Part shown: piece by piece, positions 47,229 through 56,358 of the stretch
Layout of the letters: each line of letters starts with the position of its first letter
Numbering within the stretch: the first letter of the stretch is position 1
Position numbers and translations under genes: made by a program
NCBI GenBank assembly: GCA_014652975.1
Contig: BMZV01000003.1
Location: 124,001-188,000 of the forward strand
From: Kocuria marina
Lineage (GTDB): Bacteria > Actinomycetota > Actinomycetes > Actinomycetales > Micrococcaceae
Reading direction: 5' to 3'
DNA: 64,000 nt
Notes under the pieces: generated by a model
The model's input: only the letters and a program-made list of their open reading frames with translations
Databases searched by the model: none
Told to the model about the DNA's origin: nothing

Positions 47229-47234
47229 TATAGT
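47229..47234 (+). promoter_or_regulatory. -10 box of the aldehyde dehydrogenase gene
   Basis: TATAGT, near-consensus, gives a leader of about 32 nt to the ATG at 47272. A -35 match is not clear. Confidence 0.6.
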
Positions 47235-47271
47235 GTGGTGCACCTCACTTTCGGACAACAGGATGGTCGCC

Positions 47272-48795
<1,524 letters not shown>

Positions 48796-48822
48796 ACCCT
48801 GACCGGAAGGCGAGGAACCGTC

Positions 48823-49293
48823 ATGAGCACCCCTTCATCACCGGCAGAACCGCCCCCGACGGGCACCGCGGATCCCGAACACCCCGTGGTGCTCGAGACC
48901 ATCGCGGCGGTACCCGGTGAGACCACCTCACGGGTCGGTTTCACCGGGCCCGCGGTGGCCCTGTTGCAGGAACTGTGGGAGCAACATGGACCCCTCATGT
49001 TCCACCAGTCCGGGGGATGCTGTGACGGTTCCTCGCCCATGTGCTTCCCCGCCGGTGAGTTCCGCACGGGCGGGGCCGATGTCCTGCTGGGGACAGCCCG
49101 GTTGCCGTCCCCGACCGGCGAGGATCTCGGGGGCCTGGAGTTCTGGATCTCCGCCGAGCAGTTCGAGTACTGGCGGCACACGCGGTTAGTAATCGACGCC
49201 GTTCCCGGCCGCGGTGGGGGCTTCTCCCTCGAGGCCCCCACGGGCCGGCGCTTCCTCACTCGCAGCGAACTGTGTGGGATCGAGGTGTACTGA
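48823..49293 (+). CDS. DUF779 family protein
   Basis: 156 aa. Cys-rich family motif FHQSGGCCDGSSPMCFPAGEF in shortened view (about residues 62-82, three Cys), then ISAEQFEYWRHTRLVIDAVP, and a C-terminal EAPTGRRFLTRSELCGIEVY. DUF779 genes are regularly coupled to acetaldehyde-type aldehyde dehydrogenase genes; biochemical role unknown, possibly metal or redox helper. GGAAGGCGAGGAA precedes the ATG. The first IS remnant begins right at its stop codon. Confidence 0.85.
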   Translation: MSTPSSPAEPPPTGTADPEHPVVLETIAAVPGETTSRVGFTGPAVALLQELWEQHGPLMFHQSGGCCDGSSPMCFPAGEFRTGGADVLLGTARLPSPTGEDLGGLEFWISAEQFEYWRHTRLVIDAVPGRGGGFSLEAPTGRRFLTRSELCGIEVY

Positions 49294-49690
49294 TCGGAGA
49301 CGTTGGTCAATCGTGAGAAGGGTGGCTGGTTCCCGCAGGCTGCGTGGGGGCGGTGGTGGTTGTCGTAGTGCAGCCAGCCCTCGAGTTTCCCGCGGCGCTC
49401 GGCCTCGCTCGTATAGCAGCGGGCGTAGCCCCAGCCGTCGGCCAGGGTGAGGTGGAACCGCTCGATCTTCCCGTTGGTCTGTGGCCGATACGGCCTCGTG
49501 CGCTTGTGCCGGATGCCGAGGCCGATGCAGGTGTGTCGCCACAAGTGTGAGCGGTAGGCGCCGCCGTTGTCGGACAGCACCTCTCGACGGTGACACCACG
49601 CTGGTTGAACCACTCGACGGCCCGGACGAGGACGGCAGTGGCGGTGAGGGCAATGTCGTCGTCGTGGATCTCGGCGGGGCATTCAATCGC
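49294..49690 (-). pseudogene. IS481-type transposase, C-terminal half, frameshifted
   Basis: The minus strand encodes CPAEIHDDDIALTATAVLVR, AVEWFNQRGVTVER, then after loss of one G at about 49580 VLSDNGGAYRSHLWRHTCIG, HKRTRPYRPQTNGKIERFHL and YDNHHRPHAACGNQPPFSRL. The DN and PQTNGKIERF motifs are the DDE catalytic core of IS481/IS3-class enzymes. The N-terminal HTH half is absent. Its end abuts the DUF779 stop codon. Confidence 0.85.
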
Positions 49691-49702
49691 TGGGTGACAG
49701 GC

Positions 49703-50146
49703 TCACCAAGTGGGAAGTTCGCCGTGACCTGGGGTGACGCGTCGCTCATCCTGACCGATGGGACGGTCGTTGATGCTGGCCTCGCGATGGGTCATGTAGC
49801 CCTGTGCGTCGAAACGCCACAGCTCATTGCCGTAGGAGCGCCACCACCGGCCGTCATGGTCGTGCCACTCGTACTGGAATCGCACGGCGATCTGATCGTC
49901 GGTGAACGCCCACAGGTTCTTGCGGAGTTGATAGTCGAGTTCCCGATCCCACTTGGCGGTGAGGAAGGCTATCACCTGGTCCCGGCCGGTGATCGTCTGG
50001 TCACGGTTTCGCCACACGGTATCGACGCTGTAGGCCTGGGCGACCGTCTCGGGGTCGCGGGTATTCCAGGCGTCTTCGGCGGCCTGTACCTTGCGGGCGG
50101 CGGTTTCGGCGGTGAACGGTGGGATGGGGTTGCGGGTTTGGGTCAC
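49703..50146 (-). CDS. DUF1348 / nuclear transport factor 2-like protein
   Basis: 147 aa. Seen: FTAETAARKVQAAEDAWNTR, DTVWRNRDQTITGRDQVIAF, and RFQYEWHDHDGRWWRSYGNE; the SnoaL-like fold with a His-rich loop. Function unknown. GTG start with AAGGAG 8 nt upstream. Intact, but enclosed by IS remnants on both sides, so probably horizontally acquired cargo. Confidence 0.85.
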   Translation of the reverse strand: MTQTRNPIPPFTAETAARKVQAAEDAWNTRDPETVAQAYSVDTVWRNRDQTITGRDQVIAFLTAKWDRELDYQLRKNLWAFTDDQIAVRFQYEWHDHDGRWWRSYGNELWRFDAQGYMTHREASINDRPIGQDERRVTPGHGELPTW

Positions 50147-50177
50147 GTGATGGCTCCTTGACCTGGGAGCGGATGTG

Positions 50178-50297
50178 TCAGTGGTTTGCGGGCGTTGGCC
50201 ACGTGGGTGGCGCCGGGTGGTACTCGATGCCTTTCTTGTACCAGGTGTAAGAGAGCGTGTCGTTGGGAGTGGGGAACGAGCCGGTGACGGTTTCGGT
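50178..50297 (-). pseudogene. orphan C-terminal gene fragment
   Basis: Between the IS3 remnant and the DUF1348 gene the minus strand reads TETVTGSFPTPNDTLSYTWY, KKGIEYHPAPPTWPTPANH-stop (stop at 50178). The composition looks like a real protein end, and it is in operon distance of DUF1348. Its 5' part was apparently removed by the IS3-type insertion. Family not recognised. Confidence 0.4.
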
Positions 50298-51075
50298 TTA
50301 GGCCGCGAGTGTGAGCGGCTTGGTTAGTTTGGCTTCGAACTCGATGGGCGTCAACCCGCCGAGTCTGTCCTGGGCTCGTTGACGGTGATACTTCCGCTCG
50401 ATCCAGACCACGATGGTCAGGCGCAGCTGCCGGGCCATCGCGCGACCACGGAACTGGCTCCCTGTGTCGGCGTGCAGGATGCACCCGGCGACGTCGCCTC
50501 GGCGGGCGAGTGCGTTGCGGATCGCGTCGACGGCGAGTTTCGCGGTCATCCGCTCCGAGATCGAGTATCCGACGACGCGGTTGGAGAACACGTCTTTGAT
50601 CGCGCACCAGTAGAGCGTGCCTTCCTTCGTCCAATGCCCCGTGATATCCCTCAGCCAGAGCCGGTTCGGCTCGTCGGCGCGGAAGACCCGCTGGAGGTGG
50701 TCCTCGAACACCGAGGGGCCCGTTGTCTTCCCCTTCCCGCGCTGGCGAGCTCGGCAACGAGCGGGTATGTCAGTGTGGGCAGCCGCCGAGGCGCAGATTC
50801 GCTTGCGACAAATACGCCGCAGCCCTGCTGAGCACCTCGTTGTCCTGCCCCAGGAGGCGGATCCACTTCTTCAGCTCCCGAGCATCCGCCGCGTCCGACG
50901 CAGTCTGACCAGGCCGATTTCCTTCATCACAGTCGACCTGACGGAGCCAGTTCTGCAGGGTCGCTTCGCTGATACCGAAGTCGGTAGCAATCTATGTGAT
51001 GGTGACTCCGCTCTGACGACGGCGAGCGACCGCGATAACGTCCTCCCGGAACTCTCTGGGATGAGGACCGGGCAT
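50298..51075 (-). pseudogene. IS3-family transposase pair (OrfA/OrfB), degraded
   Basis: OrfA (51075 to 50770): MPGPHPREFREDVIAVARRR, then an internal TAG after SGVTIT, IATDFGISEATLQNWLRQV, DARELKKWIRLLGQDNEVLS, AAAYLSQANL. OrfB starts as LTYPLVAELA, then jumps by deletion to ARQRGKGKTTGPSVFEDHLQ, DEPNRLWLRDITGHWTKEGT, ILHADTGSQFRGRAMAR and, after a second deletion, QLRLTIVVWIERKYHRQRAQ with TPIEFEAKL. The metal Asp motif survives in part (ADTGSQF, family TDRGSQY-like), the DDE Glu region is deleted. Clearly inactive. Confidence 0.88.
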
Positions 51076-51151
51076 GATGACATCCTCCCCGCCAGCGCCT
51101 CTCAACGCTAACGATCAGTCGTCACCTACTCGTTCCCCACGCCCGGTCTCG

Positions 51152-51313
51152 ACCACCAAGGTGACCTACGACGCCCAGACGTGGCTATACGTCACCAACC
51201 GCCGAGCGGAAGGAAGGAACGATCGAGAGATCCGCCGCTGCATCAAGCACTACCTAGCCTGTCACGTCTATCGAACCCTCAACGCTACGACCCCGAGGGT
51301 GAATGGCTCTTGA
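51152..51313 (+). pseudogene. probable IS110-type transposase 3' end
   Basis: The plus strand reads TKVTYDAQTWLYVTNRRAEG, RNDREIRRCIKHYLACHVYR, TLNATTPRVNGS-stop. The pattern (RRAEGxxxxEIRRCxKxYxAxxVYRTL) resembles the last residues of IS110-group transposases. No start and no upstream catalytic part are present. The family call is tentative. Confidence 0.5.
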
Positions 51314-51397
51314 CCGACATAGAAGAATCTGGACACCCCTCGGCAGACGTCACCATCGGACGTCAGTGTGGGGTTTGCCGGCAGGGGCGGGGTCGGC

Positions 51398-51445
51398 GGG
51401 TAGTTCTGGTTGTCCGGTTGGAAGGGTGGACAAACAGAACTACCC
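51398..51445. repeat. 18-bp inverted repeat with 12-nt loop
   Basis: GGGTAGTTCTGGTTGTCC (51398-51415) is matched by GGACAAACAGAACTACCC (51428-51445) with one mismatch. It is 25 nt beyond the stop of the convergent NmrA-like gene, so it could end that transcript, but no U-run follows and the stem is longer than the GC hairpins used elsewhere in the window. It may be a piece of a mobile element end. Confidence 0.65.
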
Positions 51446-51469
51446 ACTCAGGCAGGTTCTACCGAGAGG

Positions 51470-52333
51470 TTAGATTGCGGCGACAGCCGAACGAACAGCC
51501 TCAGCCATGGACGTGGCCGGGCGTCCGATAAGCCTGCTCAGGTCTCCAGAGTTCACTAGGAGATCTCCGCGGGCTATTCCCAGATCAGAATCTGCGAGGA
51601 TTTCCGCGCCCCCCTCGGGCACTCCGACCCTGACGAGCATTGCGGCGTATTCGCGCGGCGGCAGGTCCTGGTAGGAGATGTGCTGGCCGGCCGCGGCGCT
51701 GATCTCTGCCGCAAGCTCGGCCATGGTGAACGGCTTGTCACCGCCGAGCTCATAGATCCTGCCGGCCTGGTCGTCGGCCAGCAGCACCGCGGCGGCCGCC
51801 TGGGCATAGTCTGCGCGGGAGGCGGCGCTCACCCGACCATTGCCGGCACTGCCGACGAGGGCACCCTGAGCGAGCACGCCCGGCAATTGGTCGGTGTAGT
51901 TCTCCAGATACCAGCTGTTGCGCAACAGGACGAAAGGAACGCCGGACTGCTCCAGGAGGGTCTCGGTGGCTTGGTGCTCGACAGCCAGCTTCATCTCACT
52001 GCCGTCTGCGTTGGCGATGCTCGTGTAGGCGACCAGCTGGATACCCTCGCGCTGAGCGGCCTCGATCACGGTACGGTGCTGCTCCACCCGCTGGCCCACC
52101 TCGGAACCTGAGATCAGGAGGACTTTGCTGGCCCCCTTCAAGGCCTTTCCTACGGAGGCCGCGTCGGTGTAGTCCAGCTTCCTCACGTGGACACCGCGCT
52201 GTGCCAGATCCGCGATCTTGTCAACTGCACGCCCTGCGGCCACAATCTCCTGCGGCGGAACGTTGCGCTCCAGCAGTGTTTCCACGACCTGGCGGCCAAG
52301 CTGGCCGGTAGCTCCGGTGATAACGATGCTCAT
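51470..52333 (-). CDS. NmrA-like NAD(P)H-binding oxidoreductase (QorB-like)
   Basis: 287 aa. N-terminal cofactor loop MSIVITGATGQLGRQVVETL, then YTDAASVGKALKGASKVLLI, AAQREGIQLVAYTSIANADG, VLLRNSWYLENYTDQLPGVL and YELGGDKPFTMAELAAEISA: the atypical SDR subgroup of quinone oxidoreductase 2. GGAAGGACACC before the ATG at 52333. The frame runs on into an IS481 remnant upstream, so a read-through fusion is possible on paper but the internal start is better. It lies within the IS cluster and is probably cargo. Confidence 0.9.
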   Translation of the reverse strand: MSIVITGATGQLGRQVVETLLERNVPPQEIVAAGRAVDKIADLAQRGVHVRKLDYTDAASVGKALKGASKVLLISGSEVGQRVEQHRTVIEAAQREGIQLVAYTSIANADGSEMKLAVEHQATETLLEQSGVPFVLLRNSWYLENYTDQLPGVLAQGALVGSAGNGRVSAASRADYAQAAAAVLLADDQAGRIYELGGDKPFTMAELAAEISAAAGQHISYQDLPPREYAAMLVRVGVPEGGAEILADSDLGIARGDLLVNSGDLSRLIGRPATSMAEAVRSAVAAI

Positions 52334-52399
52334 GGTGTCCTTCCATGGGGTCCTCGACGGAAGGTATAACCGCCCCACCTTTCGATTACTTCCGAAAAG

Positions 52400-52576
52400 C
52401 CGGGAGAAGAACCCGACTGTGGTGGCTGCTTTCTCATCCTCGAGGGCCTCGGTGTAGGCCGGCCGGGAAACCCGGAACTTTGCAGCCACGTGAGCCTGGG
52501 GCACACCATCGTAAAGATGACGGTGCACCATCCGCAGAAGGCCGGTCGGGGTCAGGGGTGCATGAGCGTAGGTCAT
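52400..52576 (-). pseudogene. IS481-type transposase, N-terminal piece
   Basis: The ATG at 52576 begins MTYAHAPLTPTGLLRMVHRH, then GVPQAHVAAKFRVSRP, the N-terminal HTH of IS481 transposases. It is fused by deletion to AYTEALEDEKAATTVGFFSR, from the DDE domain. The latter overlaps in family position with the start of the 49294 fragment but differs in sequence, so these are two different elements, not one split copy. Confidence 0.75.
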
Positions 52577-52715
52577 GAACGGGCTCTCTCGTACGGGTGG
52601 GTGGTGTAGGAGCTTCCATCCCGCGACGAGCAGCCCGTTCCTCATCTCACCACCACACCCGTGCCAACAACCCCATCCACCACAACACCTAGGAAGCACC
52701 TTCATCGGGCCCGCG

Positions 52716-53408
52716 TCACTCGTGAACGGCGGCGCTCCGCGCCTCGGATCCCAGGTGCGGACCCTCCGTTCGCGCGCGGTCGTCCCGTCGGCGGAGGGCG
52801 GCGCGCCGGATGAGCCACCGGCTCACGAGCTGCAGGAGCAGCCCCGCGGCGAACGTCACGGCCATGAACGGGCGGTCGATGTCGAGCGGTAGGACCACGG
52901 CCGCCATGCACACCGCACCGAGCACGATGAACGCGGCACGAGCGATGCAGCGGCACTCGGTGCGCCAATAACCACGGGGCAGCCGCACGACCCGTCGGCA
53001 TGTGGCGAGCACCGCGAGCCACCCCGTTCCCAGTGGAACGGACAGTTGCGGGTACGTGAGTCCGGCGTCGCCCGGCAGGGCGATCACCGCACCTCGAGCC
53101 ACCACCTGGTTGGCAAGGATCAGGGCCAGGGTCACGGCCAGGGCGTCCAGCAGTATCGACGTCAGGGGGCGGGACAGCCATCGCGAAGGCCGCGCCGGTG
53201 GTGTCCCGGTGTCGTTCGTAAGGCCGATGCCGTCCGAGAGCCACGGCCCGTGCGGGAGCCCGGCTCCTATGGACGGCCCGTTCGCCAGCCCGGTCCCGAG
53301 GGACAGCGCGGGCCCGTTCGAGCCATGGGACGCTGTCGCTGGTCGGGACCCGGTGACGCCAGGGAGGTCCCGTGGGATGCGCGCACCACGACGCACGATC
53401 TCGACCAT
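52716..53408 (-). CDS. truncated polyprenyl glycosylphosphotransferase N-terminal membrane domain
   Basis: 230 aa. The sequence starts MVEIVRRGARIPRDLPGVTG with AGGGAGGTGGCC before the ATG; a low-complexity region follows. Then come four to five helices: RPLTSILLDALAVTLALILA, PQLSVPLGTGWLAVLAT, RLPRGYWRTECRCIARAAFI, VLGAVCMAAVVLPLDIDR, FMAVTFAAGLLLQLVSRWLI. This is the N-terminal membrane part of WbaP/CpsE-like sugar-phosphate transferases. The C-terminal catalytic domain (KRxxDxxxS...) is absent: the frame ends soon after RRAALRRRDDR. It lies beside the IS cluster, so an IS-linked deletion may have removed it. Probably non-functional as transferase. Confidence 0.62.
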   Translation of the reverse strand: MVEIVRRGARIPRDLPGVTGSRPATASHGSNGPALSLGTGLANGPSIGAGLPHGPWLSDGIGLTNDTGTPPARPSRWLSRPLTSILLDALAVTLALILANQVVARGAVIALPGDAGLTYPQLSVPLGTGWLAVLATCRRVVRLPRGYWRTECRCIARAAFIVLGAVCMAAVVLPLDIDRPFMAVTFAAGLLLQLVSRWLIRRAALRRRDDRARTEGPHLGSEARSAAVHE

Positions 53409-53551
53409 CCGGGCCACCTCCCTCTCCACGCGCGCGGCCGACGTCACAGGGTACATCCAGATGCTTGAGGTTGTCCCTATTTGTATGATCGCGGCCCTCC
53501 CGCGAGCACACCCCTCCTCACCGGACTGACGTCCCCTCACCCGATCCGCCG

Positions 53552-53557
53552 TAGAGT
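53552..53557 (+). promoter_or_regulatory. -10 box ahead of maf
   Basis: TAGAGT, 7 nt before the GTG at 53565; AGGGGC also lies between, so the gene may be leaderless or have a very short leader. Confidence 0.5.
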
Positions 53558-53564
53558 GAGGGGC

Positions 53565-54203
53565 GTGCACCCCGCTCTCGTCCTGGCCTCGCAATCACCG
53601 GCGCGCGCATCCCTGTTGGAGCGCGCGCACATCCCGTACCGCGCCGTCGTCTCCCACGTGGACGAGGACGCCCTCGTGGCCGCGGGAGCCCCCGAGACCC
53701 CCGCAGAGACCGCCTTGCTACTGGCCCGGGCCAAGGCGGAGGCCGTCGCAGCGCTTCCGGAAGCGGAGGGGCGGCTCGTGCTGGGTTGCGACTCCGTGTT
53801 CGAGCTCGACGGCGTCCCCTACGGCAAGCCGTACGAGCCGGACGTCGCGATCGAGCGCATCAGCGCCATGAGCGGGCGCACGGGCACGCTGCACACGGGC
53901 CACTGGCTCGTGGATGCGCGCACGGGCGAGGCTTCCGGCAACGGCCTGGTCTGTTCCGCGGACGTGCACTTCGCCACCATGACACGCGCGGAGATCGAGG
54001 ACTATGTGGCCACGGGTGAGCCCCTCCAAGTCGCAGGCTCCTTCACCCTGGACGGGCGGGGATCCCAGTTCATCGAACGGGTGAACGGGGATCCGAACGC
54101 CGTGATCGGGCTGAGCCTGTCCACCCTGCGTACCCTGCTCGCCGGGGTAGGGATCCGGGCGTCCTCGTGGTGGGGTGCCGCAGCACAGGGCGGGGCGCAA
54201 TGA
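53565..54203 (+). CDS. maf: Maf-like nucleotide pyrophosphatase
   Basis: 212 aa. Hydrolyses non-canonical or pyrimidine nucleoside triphosphates, linked to septum control. Seen: ALVLASQSPARASLLERAHI (residues 4-23), the catalytic CDSVFELDGVPYGKP, MSGRTGTLHTGHWLVDARTG, and VAGSFTLDGRGSQFIERVNG with IGLSL. In actinobacteria maf often sits next to acyl-CoA carboxylase genes; here accA3 follows 104 nt later on the same strand. Confidence 0.92.
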   Translation: MHPALVLASQSPARASLLERAHIPYRAVVSHVDEDALVAAGAPETPAETALLLARAKAEAVAALPEAEGRLVLGCDSVFELDGVPYGKPYEPDVAIERISAMSGRTGTLHTGHWLVDARTGEASGNGLVCSADVHFATMTRAEIEDYVATGEPLQVAGSFTLDGRGSQFIERVNGDPNAVIGLSLSTLRTLLAGVGIRASSWWGAAAQGGAQ

Positions 54204-54307
54204 TTTGTAGATCTTCCACAGTTACCGCACCGCGGTGCCCCCGCGCTTAGGCGTTCCCCGGCACGGGGCACTAACCTTTCGGCAGAGAGTCGACAAGGAG
54301 CTATCAC

Positions 54308-56113
54308 GTGACAACCACCTCGCGGCAGCAAGAGGCCGCCACCGCAACCCGCCCCGTCACCAAGGTCCTCGTGGCCAACCGAGGGGAGATCGCGGTGCGC
54401 GTGATCCGCGCCGCGCGCGACGAGGGCATCGCCTCCGTGGCCGTCTACGCGGACCCGGACCGGGATGCGCTGCACGTGCGCATGGCGGACGAGGCGTACT
54501 CACTGGGCGGGACGACCGCCGCGGACTCCTACCTGCGGATCGACAAGATCCTCGACGCCGCTCGACGCGCCGGTGCTGACTCCGTCCACCCCGGTTACGG
54601 GTTCCTGTCCGAGAACGCGGAATTCGCCTCCGCGGTGATCGCGGCGGGACTCACATGGATCGGCCCTCCCCCGGCGGCGATAGCCCAGCTCGGTGACAAG
54701 GTCGCGGCCCGCCACATCGCGGAGAAGGTCGAGGCGCCGCAGGTCCCCGGCACCGCCGACCCGGTGTCCTCGGCCCAGGAGGTCCTGGACTTCGCGGACG
54801 AACACGGCCTGCCGATCGCGATCAAGGCCGCCTTCGGTGGTGGCGGCCGCGGCATCAAGGTGGTGCGTGAGCGCGACGCGATCCCCGAGCTCTACGAATC
54901 GGCCGTGCGCGAGGCTACCGCCGCCTTCGGCCGCGGTGAGTGCTTCGTGGAACGGTTCCTGGACGCACCCCGCCACGTGGAGACCCAGTGCCTCGCGGAC
55001 CAGTTCGGCAGCGTCGTCGTAGTGTCCACGCGCGACTGCTCGCTGCAGCGGCGCAATCAGAAGCTCGTGGAGGAGGCACCCGCGCCGTTCCTGTCGGACG
55101 AGCAGATCGAGCGGCTCTACGAGTCCTCCAAGGCCATCCTCAAGGAAGCCCAGTACCAGGGCGCGGGGACGTGCGAGTTCCTCGTGGGCCAGGACGGGAC
55201 GATCTCCTTCCTGGAGGTCAATACGCGCCTACAAGTGGAGCACCCCGTGTCGGAGGAGGTCTCGGGACTGGACCTGGTGCGGGAGCAGTTCCGCATCGCC
55301 CGCGGTGAGGCCCTCGGCTACGACGACCCCGAGATCCGCGGACACAGCTTCGAGTTCCGGATCAACGGCGAGGACGCCGGCCGCAACTTCATGCCCTCCC
55401 CCGGCACGCTCACCACGTTCACCGTGCCCTCCGGGCCGGGCGTGCGCGTGGACTCCGGCGTGGAGGCCGGCGAGACCGTGGGCGGGAACTTCGACTCGAT
55501 GCTCGCCAAGCTCGTGGTGACCGGTGCGACCCGCACGCAGGCCCTCGAACGGTCCCGCCGGGCCCTGCAGGAACTGACGATCGAGGGCATGCCCACTGTC
55601 GTCCCGTTTCACCGGGCCGTGGTGAGCGATCCCGCATTCGCAACCCCGGACGACACCCCCTTCACCGTGCACACCCGGTGGATCGAGACGGAGTTCGACA
55701 ACCGGATCGAACCCTTCACCGTGGCACCCGAACCCTCGGCGGACGAACCCGAACGGCAGAGTGTCGTCGTGGAGGTGGGCGGTAAGCGCCTCGAGGTGAC
55801 CATGCCGCTGCTGGGAGGTGCGGCCCGCCCGGCCGCAGCCCAGCCCAAGGCACGCAAGCAGCGCAGCGGACGCGGCACGGCGGCCCGCGGAGCCTCGGGG
55901 GATTCCCTCTCCTCACCCATGCAGGGCACGATCGTGAAGATCGCCGTGGCCAACGGGGACGAGGTCTCCGAGGGGGACCTGATCGTGGTGCTCGAAGCCA
56001 TGAAGATGGAGCAGCCGCTCACCGCCCACAAGTCCGGTGTGATCAAGGACCTGGACGTGTCCGAGGGGGACACCGTCTCCGCCGGCACCGTGCTGGCCTC
56101 CATCACGGGCTGA
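54308..56113 (+). CDS. accA3: acyl-CoA carboxylase alpha subunit (biotin carboxylase plus carrier)
   Basis: 601 aa. Biotin carboxylase domain ([43 protein letters not shown]-grasp loop [33 protein letters not shown]) and a C-terminal BCCP domain with the biotinyl Lys in [15 protein letters not shown] at about residue 567. It is the alpha chain shared by actinobacterial acetyl-, propionyl- and long-chain acyl-CoA carboxylases; the partners AccD and AccE are at 40-42 kb and BirA at 39 kb. GTG start with AAGGAGCTATCAC. A likely -10 TAACCT is at about 54272. Confidence 0.96.
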   Translation: MTTTSRQQEAATATRPVTKVLVANRGEIAVRVIRAARDEGIASVAVYADPDRDALHVRMADEAYSLGGTTAADSYLRIDKILDAARRAGADSVHPGYGFLSENAEFASAVIAAGLTWIGPPPAAIAQLGDKVAARHIAEKVEAPQVPGTADPVSSAQEVLDFADEHGLPIAIKAAFGGGGRGIKVVRERDAIPELYESAVREATAAFGRGECFVERFLDAPRHVETQCLADQFGSVVVVSTRDCSLQRRNQKLVEEAPAPFLSDEQIERLYESSKAILKEAQYQGAGTCEFLVGQDGTISFLEVNTRLQVEHPVSEEVSGLDLVREQFRIARGEALGYDDPEIRGHSFEFRINGEDAGRNFMPSPGTLTTFTVPSGPGVRVDSGVEAGETVGGNFDSMLAKLVVTGATRTQALERSRRALQELTIEGMPTVVPFHRAVVSDPAFATPDDTPFTVHTRWIETEFDNRIEPFTVAPEPSADEPERQSVVVEVGGKRLEVTMPLLGGAARPAAAQPKARKQRSGRGTAARGASGDSLSSPMQGTIVKIAVANGDEVSEGDLIVVLEAMKMEQPLTAHKSGVIKDLDVSEGDTVSAGTVLASITG

Positions 56114-56173
56114 CGTCCCGGCGCATCGCCTTACGGGGCCGGGGCATCGCTCCGGAGCCCCCACCAATCCGTC

Positions 56174-56211
56174 GTAGCGGCCCCGGTTCGGAACAGGACC
56201 GGGGCCGCTAC
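56174..56211 (+). terminator. terminator of accA3
   Basis: GTAGCGGCCCCGGT and ACCGGGGCCGCTAC form a perfect 14-bp stem with a 10-nt loop about 60 nt after the accA3 stop. Confidence 0.8.
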
Positions 56212-56358
56212 GCACCCGCTCGACGACGAGACCGGCCCAGCACACGAACTGAGCGACGTCGAGGTTCCATCTCGGAATGTGGACGCCAGAATTCACCATG
56301 CGGTATGGCCGGTCTTATCTTGAAGGCATTTCGCCCCTGAGTCCCTGTGAGGTTCTTC

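Larger units (their letters stand above)
49294..52576. mobile_element. patchwork of IS remnants with two passenger genes
   Basis: In 3.3 kb there are pieces of at least four transposase genes: an IS481 C-terminal half (49294-49690), an IS3 pair (50298-51075), a probable IS110 3' end (51152-51313) and an IS481 N-terminal piece (52400-52576). Two intact genes (DUF1348, NmrA-like) and an orphan fragment lie between. All transposase pieces carry stops, frameshifts or deletions, so none is active. By eye the base composition here is less GC-rich than its neighbours. No flanking target duplication was found. Confidence 0.75.

Noticed and set aside
49294..52576. One IS481 copy split by later insertions
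   Set aside because: The two pieces overlap in family position (AYTEALEDEKAAT against AEIHDDDIALTAT) with different sequence, so they come from two elements.
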